DNA of 12,356 nucleotides from Deltaproteobacteria bacterium (GTDB taxonomy: Bacteria; Desulfobacterota; Desulfobacteria; Desulfobacterales; JAFDCJ01): NCBI GenBank assembly GCA_019310665.1, contig JAFDDW010000021.1:1-12356 (forward strand), written 5' to 3'. Every line of letters begins with the position of its first letter. The stretch's first letter is position 1. The notes under the pieces were generated by a model that worked only from the letters and a program-made list of their open reading frames with translations, had not been told where the DNA came from and searched no databases. Below, one piece after another: positions 7,928 to 12,356 of this stretch. Both the position numbers and the translations under genes were made by a program.

Positions 7928-7961
7928 ATGTATCCGTTCACCTGTGAAGGCGTATGAACAT
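7928..7961. promoter_or_regulatory. Imperfect dyad upstream of the histidine kinase
   Basis: The core is TTCAC (7937-7941), CT, GTGAA (7944-7948), flanked by imperfectly matching arms that end in ATGT and ACAT. It lies 23 to 56 bases before the kinase start codon, where an operator for an upstream promoter or a 5'-leader hairpin could sit. The pairing outside the core needs bulges. The function is inference. Confidence 0.3.
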
Positions 7962-7963
7962 TT

Positions 7964-8085
7964 TTATTTAATTATTACAGATATTTTTAGAGAAATCAAT
8001 TCAGAAAGCAATTGTACGCTGCTTCTTTGTTGTCCTCACTCAAGTACTGCTCTATCAATTTTTCATGTTCGGATAGTTTACCCAT
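7964..8085 (-). pseudogene. Frameshifted, truncated gene remnant downstream of hemL
   Basis: From an ATG at 8085, with GAGAGG six bases upstream, the frame reads MGKLSEHEKLIEQYLSEDNK and ends at a TGA (7996-7998) after 29 residues. Dropping to the neighbouring frame after the EAA codons gives VQLLSELISLKI, running to a TAA at 7964-7966. From memory, this composite (DNKEAA followed by VxLLxxLI) resembles the N-terminus of a family of Desulfobacterota proteins carrying a C-terminal cyclic-nucleotide-binding domain. A single-base deletion near 8018-8019 would explain the break. Nothing of the remaining protein survives before the kinase gene. It starts 27 bases after hemL and would be in the same transcript. 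An intact short peptide is the alternative reading. Confidence 0.5.
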
Positions 8086-8112
8086 AACCGGCCTCTCTTT
8101 CTCTGGATGGGT

Positions 8113-9396
8113 TCAAAGGTTCTTTAAAACCTGCTCTGCCGCATCTACCGTGGCATCGATGTGTTCATCATCGTGCGCGGTGGAGAGAAATAGTACTTCG
8201 AATTGCGAGGGAGCAATATAAATTCCCTGCTGCCGCATACCCTGGTAGAATCCAGCGAATAACTCGAGATCGCAGGTCTTGGCATCGTCAAAGCAGGTCA
8301 CATTTTGGTCCGTAAAAAACATCCCGAGCATGGATCCGACGTGATCAACCTTGGCCGCCACACCTGCTTTCTGAGCCGCATCGACAAGTCCGGCTACCAG
8401 CCGCTTTGCTTTTTCTTCCAGATTTTCATAAACACCTTCGGGTTTGAGTTGTTCAAGGGTAGCGATACCTGCCGCCATGGCAATCGGATTACCGGAAAGG
8501 GTTCCGGCCTGGTAAATCATTCCTTGCGGTGCAATCTGAGACATGATGTCTTTTTTGCCGCCGTAAGCGCCCACGGGCAACCCCCCGCCAATGACTTTGC
8601 CGAAACAGGTCAAATCCGGAACAATGCCGTAAAGCGACTGGGCACCGCCGTAAGCGACCCGGAACCCGGTCATAACCTCGTCAAAAATTAAAACGGCACC
8701 GTAACTCTGCGTTAGTTCCCGCAACGTTTCCAAAAAACCGGGGGCCGGCGGCACCAGACCCATGTTGCCGGCCACCGGCTCGACAATCACGCAGGCAACT
8801 TTATCGCCTTTTTCGTCCATCACCTTTTTAATGGCCTCCTTATCATTAAATGGAAGTGAAAGCGTATCCTGAACAACGGCTTCCGGAACTCCGGGGCTGC
8901 CGGGAATTCCCAGGGTGGCCACACCCGAGCCGGCAGCCACCAGCAGGGTGTCGGCATGACCGTGGTAACAGCCATCAAATTTTATAACGATGTCCCGACC
9001 GGTTACCCCGCGCGCCAGACGGATGGCAGACATGGTGGCTTCGGTGCCAGAGTTTACCATACGCACGACATCCACCGAATCCACCGCCTCGATGACCATT
9101 TCAGCCAGCTGAATCTCCAGATCTGTGGGCGCACCGAAACTTGTTCCTCTCTCCAGTACCGATGTAATTGCCTCCACCACCGCCGGGTGCCGGTGGCCCA
9201 GAATCAGGGGACCCCATGAACCGATATAGTCAATAAAGCGATTTCCGTCGGCATCGTAAATCAAACAGCCCTGACCACGCTCGATAAACAGCGGATCAGC
9301 CCCCACTGATTTGCAGGCCCGCACCGGGCTATTGACCCCACCGGGAATAATATTCAAGGCGCGTTGGTATAACGATTGGGATTTTTCAAAATTCAT
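8113..9396 (-). CDS. hemL: Glutamate-1-semialdehyde 2,1-aminomutase (HemL)
   Basis: HemL is a PLP enzyme that converts glutamate-1-semialdehyde to 5-aminolevulinate, the last step of the C5 route feeding haem, sirohaem and corrinoids. From the chosen start it has 427 residues, the usual length. The signatures are PGGVNSPVRA near the N-terminus, the NSGTEATMSAIRLAR phosphate-binding region, FDEVMTGFR carrying the Asp that contacts the pyridine nitrogen, and the Schiff-base lysine K267 in CFGKVIGGGLPVGAYGG. Two ATGs are possible. The upstream one (9405) has AGGA only one base away. The chosen one (9396) has it ten bases away and gives the family-like start MNFEKSQ. The preceding promoter candidate is at 9451-9479. 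Other hem genes are not adjacent. A broken small gene follows on the same strand. Confidence 0.95.
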   Translation of the reverse strand: MNFEKSQSLYQRALNIIPGGVNSPVRACKSVGADPLFIERGQGCLIYDADGNRFIDYIGSWGPLILGHRHPAVVEAITSVLERGTSFGAPTDLEIQLAEMVIEAVDSVDVVRMVNSGTEATMSAIRLARGVTGRDIVIKFDGCYHGHADTLLVAAGSGVATLGIPGSPGVPEAVVQDTLSLPFNDKEAIKKVMDEKGDKVACVIVEPVAGNMGLVPPAPGFLETLRELTQSYGAVLIFDEVMTGFRVAYGGAQSLYGIVPDLTCFGKVIGGGLPVGAYGGKKDIMSQIAPQGMIYQAGTLSGNPIAMAAGIATLEQLKPEGVYENLEEKAKRLVAGLVDAAQKAGVAAKVDHVGSMLGMFFTDQNVTCFDDAKTCDLELFAGFYQGMRQQGIYIAPSQFEVLFLSTAHDDEHIDATVDAAEQVLKNL

Positions 9397-9450
9397 CTTA
9401 TCCATATCCTTTCTTTTTTGGAAACAGGTTGACTTTTAAATACGGATGGA

Positions 9451-9479
9451 AAAGTATCAAATAGTATTTTCATCGTCAA
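9451..9479 (-). promoter_or_regulatory. Candidate sigma-70 promoter of hemL
   Basis: On the minus strand TTGACG (rc of 9474-9479) and TACTTT (rc of 9451-9456) are separated by 17 bases. Initiation near 9444 would give a leader of about 50 bases. The -35 box is good and the -10 box is a fair match. Confidence 0.5.
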
Positions 9480-9561
9480 GTAAGGATAGCAGTTCTTCAA
9501 ACAGAGTCCACGTAAAATATAAATCAATTGAGTGAGAAGTTTTTAAAGGACAATAAAATCC

Positions 9562-9782
9562 CAAATCCCAAGCACCAAATTACAAATAAATCTCAAATTA
9601 CAATATCCAATGACCAAAACATCCACTGCGGTCGTTCCTTATCGCTGCACAATCCCTTGTTGGCCTGTGGTTATGCCTTCTGGCACAAATTTCGGTGGAA
9701 CATTTGTTTGGTCCGCCCCAGGCGGATGGGTCATTGGAATTTGTTTGGCCCAATTTTAAGATCAGGTGGTGCTTGGAATTTG
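9562..9782. repeat. Imperfect palindromic (foldback) intergenic element, about 220 bp
   Basis: The outer arms CAAATCCCAAGCACCA (9562-9577) and TGGTGCTTGGAATTTG (9767-9782) pair at 15 of 16 positions. The inner arms TCCAATGACC (9606-9615) and GGTCATTGGA (9729-9738) pair perfectly. The poorly matching segment between them is 28 bases on both sides, so the two halves are in register. The centre contains a tight hairpin, TCCGCC-CCA-GGCGGA (9712-9726). The CCAAATTACAAATAAATCTC-like composition is of a type I recall as repeated in Desulfobacterota genomes. No transposase and no target-site duplication was recognised. It fills most of the 9397-9862 gap. A 92-codon open frame across it is composition-driven and not credible. 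Confidence 0.62.
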
Positions 9783-9802
9783 AACATTAAAAAACCGGCT
9801 AA

Positions 9803-9830
9803 TTGAAACTAAAATTCTGTTTTTGATAAT
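9803..9830 (+). promoter_or_regulatory. Sigma-70 promoter of the KptA-like gene
   Basis: TTGAAA (9803-9808) and GATAAT (9825-9830) are separated by 16 bases, giving a predicted start near 9837 and a leader of about 26 bases. It begins 20 bases after the end of the palindromic element. There is no clear Shine-Dalgarno sequence between it and the ATG at 9863. Confidence 0.58.
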
Positions 9831-9862
9831 TTTCACATTCCCAATTACGAATTCTATTAACC

Positions 9863-10594
9863 ATGTCACAAAAACGATCCCCCAAACAGTTGGCAAAATT
9901 TCTAAATTATGTTCTGGGCCGCAGACCCGATGAGTTTGGGCTGGTGACGGATAAGGAAGGCTTTGTCAAAATAAAAGATTTGATAAAGGCCGCCAATGAA
10001 GAAGCAGGATTGAAATACGTTTGCCGTTCTCATATCAACGAAATCATGATCACCCTGCCGAATCGCGAATTTGAAATTGCCGACAATTTTATCCGGGCCA
10101 TAAATCGGGAACATTTACCGAAGCAATCTTTTGCTTTAGACCCCCCCAAGCTGCTTTATACCTGCGTTCGTATGAAAGCCTATCCCCATGTACTGGATAA
10201 AGGCATTATGCCCACTGGTTATTCCAAGGTCGTTTTAGTATCCACCCGCGACCTGGCTTATCGCATCGGCAAACGCAGCGATCATGCCGCAGTTCTACTG
10301 ACGGTGCAGGTCAACCACTCGGAAGAAAAAGGGGTTGTCTTTTTCCAGGCCGGGGAATCCCTTTTTCTGGCTGATTATATTCCACCTGACTGTTTTAGCG
10401 GTCCGCCGCTTCCCAAGGAATTACCGCATACCAGAAAAGCAGATAAACCAAAAAAAGAATCGGCGAAAATGCCAGCCGGAAGTTTTTTTATCGATCTTGA
10501 AGAAAAGATGCACCCATCCAAGTCGGAGCCAACACACAAAAAAAGAAACAAAAAAAACAAACCAAGTCGGGAACGCCCGCCGTGGCGCAGATGA
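9863..10594 (+). CDS. Divergent KptA/Tpt1-family (RNA 2'-phosphotransferase-like) protein with basic tail
   Basis: KptA/Tpt1 enzymes use NAD+ to remove an RNA 2'-phosphate. Residues 8-180 follow that fold: KFLNYVLGRRPDEFGLVTD near the N-terminus for the winged-helix lobe, FEIADNFIRA (70-79), LLYTCV (97-102), IGKRSDHAAVLLTVQV (135-150) and FQAGESLFLADYIPPDCF (161-178). Several signature positions differ. The usual Leu-Arg-His-x-Pro is L18-G19-R20-R21-P22. The RANQGHS-type motif reads RAINREH, and the NAD-site LYHGT reads LYTCV. The later arginines are kept (R78, R138). Residues about 185-243 form a lysine/arginine-rich tail containing AGSFFIDL, an extension beyond the usual 180-220 residues. 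It is the only plus-strand gene and appears to be alone in its transcript. The fold assignment is good. Activity as a 2'-phosphotransferase is doubtful, so kptA is not assigned as a symbol. Confidence 0.85.
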   Translation: MSQKRSPKQLAKFLNYVLGRRPDEFGLVTDKEGFVKIKDLIKAANEEAGLKYVCRSHINEIMITLPNREFEIADNFIRAINREHLPKQSFALDPPKLLYTCVRMKAYPHVLDKGIMPTGYSKVVLVSTRDLAYRIGKRSDHAAVLLTVQVNHSEEKGVVFFQAGESLFLADYIPPDCFSGPPLPKELPHTRKADKPKKESAKMPAGSFFIDLEEKMHPSKSEPTHKKRNKKNKPSRERPPWRR

Positions 10595-10595
10595 A

Positions 10596-11546
10596 TTATT
10601 TGTTATATTCCAATCCTTTGATGAGCAATTCTGCAGCCGAGAATGGATCAATTTGGCGGTTTTTAAGATTTTCGAGAAGTGTTTGATAGGCCGGGGAATC
10701 TTTAATTTCGCTAAATATTTTGTCTGCTGCCATTTCCATGACCAGCTGGCGAAAAAATTGAAACTCCCATTTGAAGTTATGCTCATCGAATTTCCCGCTG
10801 TCCGTTAAGAACTTGCGGTGCTGCCAGAAGGCCTCTACCAGCTCAATGATGCCCTGGCCTTTAACAGCAACTGTCTTTAAAACCGGCGGAAGCCAGTCGT
10901 TCCCGGATTTACTGCTCATTTGGAGCATGGCGCGCAGTTGCTCGACCACATCGTCCGCACCGGCGGTGTCGGCTTTATTCACCACGAATAGATCTGCAAT
11001 TTCAAGCAGCCCGGCTTTCATGACCTGGATATCATCCCCCATTCCCGGCAAACTGACAACGGCGGTGGAATGGGCAAATTGAGCAATTTCCACCTCGTCC
11101 TGCCCTACCCCGACGGTTTCGATTAAAATGACATCATACCCCATGGCATCAAATACCAGCACCGTTTCCCGGGTGGTTTTACTCAAACCGCCCAGGTGAC
11201 CGCGGGTGGCCATGGAGCGGATAAAAACCCCGTCATCCTCGGTGTGGCGCCTCATCCGTATGCGGTCGCCCAGCAGGGCACCGCCTGAAATCGGGCTCGA
11301 AGGATCGATCGCTACTACGGCAATCTTCATATTTCTCCGGCGAATCTCGCTGATAATGCAGTTTGCCAGGGTTGATTTGCCGGACCCCGGCGGCCCGGTA
11401 AGACCCATAACAAATGCCGACCCGGTATGCGGATACAGGTGTTTAAGAACTTCTATCCCTGCGGAATCCCCCTCTTCCAGCAACCGGATTAATCTGGCCC
11501 CTGCAAGCTGGTCACCACCAATAATGTCTGGGGCATCGAATTTCAT
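10596..11546 (-). CDS. meaB: MeaB/ArgK-family GTPase, chaperone of a B12-dependent acyl-CoA mutase
   Basis: This is a G3E-type GTPase that loads and protects adenosylcobalamin in methylmalonyl-CoA mutase and its relatives. From the chosen start it has 316 residues, normal for the family. Motifs: Walker A GPPGSGKST (51-59), the MeaB-specific DPSSPISGGALLGDRIRM (81-98), IETVGVGQDE (142-151) and the guanine-specificity motif NKAD (190-193). The open frame extends 29 codons upstream to an ATG at 11633, but that ATG lies inside the terminator stem of the preceding gene. The start at 11546 (MKFDAPDI) is therefore preferred, although no Shine-Dalgarno precedes it. A TATATT box about 20 bases upstream might be its own -10. 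ArgK is an older name for the family. The mutase genes are not in the window. Confidence 0.92.
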   Translation of the reverse strand: MKFDAPDIIGGDQLAGARLIRLLEEGDSAGIEVLKHLYPHTGSAFVMGLTGPPGSGKSTLANCIISEIRRRNMKIAVVAIDPSSPISGGALLGDRIRMRRHTEDDGVFIRSMATRGHLGGLSKTTRETVLVFDAMGYDVILIETVGVGQDEVEIAQFAHSTAVVSLPGMGDDIQVMKAGLLEIADLFVVNKADTAGADDVVEQLRAMLQMSSKSGNDWLPPVLKTVAVKGQGIIELVEAFWQHRKFLTDSGKFDEHNFKWEFQFFRQLVMEMAADKIFSEIKDSPAYQTLLENLKNRQIDPFSAAELLIKGLEYNK

Positions 11547-11586
11547 TTTGTTTCGTGTTTTCGCAATATAGGTAACAACCGGTAAT

Positions 11587-11633
11587 AAAAAAAATGGCAG
11601 GCGCGCACTGGTTGAAGCTTCGCGGCCTGCCAT
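11587..11633 (-). terminator. Strong rho-independent terminator of the bamA-like gene
   Basis: On the minus strand ATGGCAGGCCGCG (rc of 11621-11633) pairs with CGCGCCTGCCAT (rc of 11594-11605): twelve base pairs, GC-rich, with a single bulged C. A run of eight T (rc of 11587-11594) follows. It lies about 30 bases after the bamA stop and separates that gene from meaB. Confidence 0.9.
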
Positions 11634-11664
11634 CTAATTAACACGTAATTAAGGATTAAGGAAA

Positions 11665-12356
11665 TTATTCTTTTGGTTTCCCCAAAGCTTCTTCAAACAT
11701 CTGCTCATCCCACAGCCTTGAATCGGCGACGTTCTGGCGGAATTTGATGAAGTCGATGGTATCCTGACCCGTAATTTTCTTGGTGTTGAAGGCCCCGAAG
11801 CCCAGGAAGGCCTCACCGCTCATGTTGGCGGCCAGCCAGTGGCGGTTGCCGTTTTTGGCGATATCCCAGAAGTATTTCTTTTTCATGCGAATACCGTCGA
11901 TGGACTTGGCCAGGCAGCCGGGGAAGAGATTGGCAAAGGTCCAGACGATCTTGTCAACTTCTTTGTCCAGCAGTTCAAAGTCCGCGTTGGCCTGATGCTC
12001 TCTGACCAGCGCCCGCGCCTCTTTAAGCGCTTCTCCCTTTTTAAATTCACCGTAGACAATTTCACCGTCTTCAACATATTTGTCGGTAACAATCTGGGGA
12101 TTGCGGACCCATTGGCCGTCAATTTTTAAGACCGGTACGACTTTGCTGATCACGTTTTTGGCCTTCATTTTATAAGCGGACCACATCTCACAGGAAACGC
12201 AGTTCCACATGGCATCCTCACTGCTGAGCATCCAGGGCAAAAAGTCCGATGAACCCCCGTCCGGGGCCGAACCGTGGCGCGGGCCGGCCTGGCCGAAGAT
12301 GGCCAGATCAGAGGATAGAGTGAGGTCACAGGCCATCCCGATTTCCTGACCGCCGG
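11665..12356 (-). CDS. bamA: 6-oxocyclohex-1-ene-1-carbonyl-CoA hydrolase (BamA family), 5' end outside the window
   Basis: BamA belongs to the enoyl-CoA hydratase superfamily. It adds water and hydrolytically opens the alicyclic ring formed in anaerobic benzoyl-CoA degradation. The frame stays open to the right edge, reading GGQEIGMACDLTLSSDLAIFG before the internal ATG at 12336, so that ATG is not the true start. The visible part is about 230 residues. Family members are about 375-380, so roughly the first 150 are missing. Diagnostic stretches are GQAGPRHGSAPDGGSSDFLP, the VVPVLKIDG/IVTDKYV region, YGEFKKGEALKEA, and the C-terminal HWLAANMSGEAFLGFGAFN. The smaller dienoyl-CoA hydratase (about 260 residues) would leave a much shorter C-terminal part after the GGG motif, so BamA is preferred. 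A strong terminator follows it. Confidence 0.86.
   Translation of the reverse strand, partial: GGQEIGMACDLTLSSDLAIFGQAGPRHGSAPDGGSSDFLPWMLSSEDAMWNCVSCEMWSAYKMKAKNVISKVVPVLKIDGQWVRNPQIVTDKYVEDGEIVYGEFKKGEALKEARALVREHQANADFELLDKEVDKIVWTFANLFPGCLAKSIDGIRMKKKYFWDIAKNGNRHWLAANMSGEAFLGFGAFNTKKITGQDTIDFIKFRQNVADSRLWDEQMFEEALGKPKE

Noticed and set aside
7420..7947. 175-codon frame antisense to the histidine kinase
   Set aside because: It mirrors the PAS/HisKA coding region, which has strong motifs. The antisense translation resembles nothing recognisable.
9562..9782. Insertion sequence
   Set aside because: No transposase frame, no terminal-repeat family and no target duplication could be recognised, so only a foldback repeat is claimed.
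9528..9806. 92-codon open frame on the plus strand
   Set aside because: It lies across the palindromic element, has no ribosome binding site, and its residues simply reflect the AAATCTCAAATT-type repeats.
10335..10808. 157-codon plus-strand frame overlapping the ends of the KptA-like gene and meaB
   Set aside because: It is out of frame in both well-supported genes and has no start context.

Overview
The window reads as a chromosomal segment of an anaerobic, aromatic-degrading bacterium, most likely a Desulfobacterota (delta-proteobacterial) sulfate reducer or a close relative. The clearest pointer is the partial gene at the right edge. Its protein matches the BamA family (6-oxocyclohex-1-ene-1-carbonyl-CoA hydrolase), the ring-opening enzyme of anaerobic benzoyl-CoA degradation. 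The soluble PAS/HisKA/REC hybrid kinase and the KptA-like protein with a GRRPDEFGL N-terminus also have the style of that phylum. The species assignment is inference.

Layout, left to right. Positions 1-300 hold tRNA-Glu(UUC) and tRNA-Lys(UUU) on the minus strand, both with encoded CCA, separated by a foldback repeat. Positions 301-497 are non-coding, with an 8-bp tandem repeat and a small hairpin. Next comes the minus-strand potassium-uptake pair trkA-trkH (3311 down to 498), whose stop and start codons abut. fabF (3458-4702) looks monocistronic, with its own promoter and rho-independent terminator. A hybrid histidine kinase (6346-7905) overlaps mpl (4934-6349) by four bases, so the two are probably translationally coupled. 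A frameshifted gene remnant (7964-8085) follows hemL (8113-9396). A 460-base non-coding stretch (9397-9862) contains a 220-bp imperfect palindrome and two divergent promoter candidates. One gene lies on the plus strand: a KptA/Tpt1-family protein (9863-10594). It meets the minus-strand meaB/argK GTPase gene (10596-11546) tail to tail with one base between. A strong terminator separates meaB from the partial bamA gene (11665 to beyond the right edge).

Most genes are housekeeping: K+ homeostasis, fatty-acid elongation, murein-peptide recycling, the C5 route to tetrapyrroles, and B12-enzyme maintenance. Three things deserve attention. The KptA homologue lacks the Arg-His pair and the His-Gly-Thr motif expected of an active tRNA 2'-phosphotransferase. 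The signalling kinase is fused in operon to a murein-recycling ligase. The intergenic regions contain foldback repeats, one of which pairs perfectly, counting G-U pairs, only as RNA of the strand opposite to the tRNAs.
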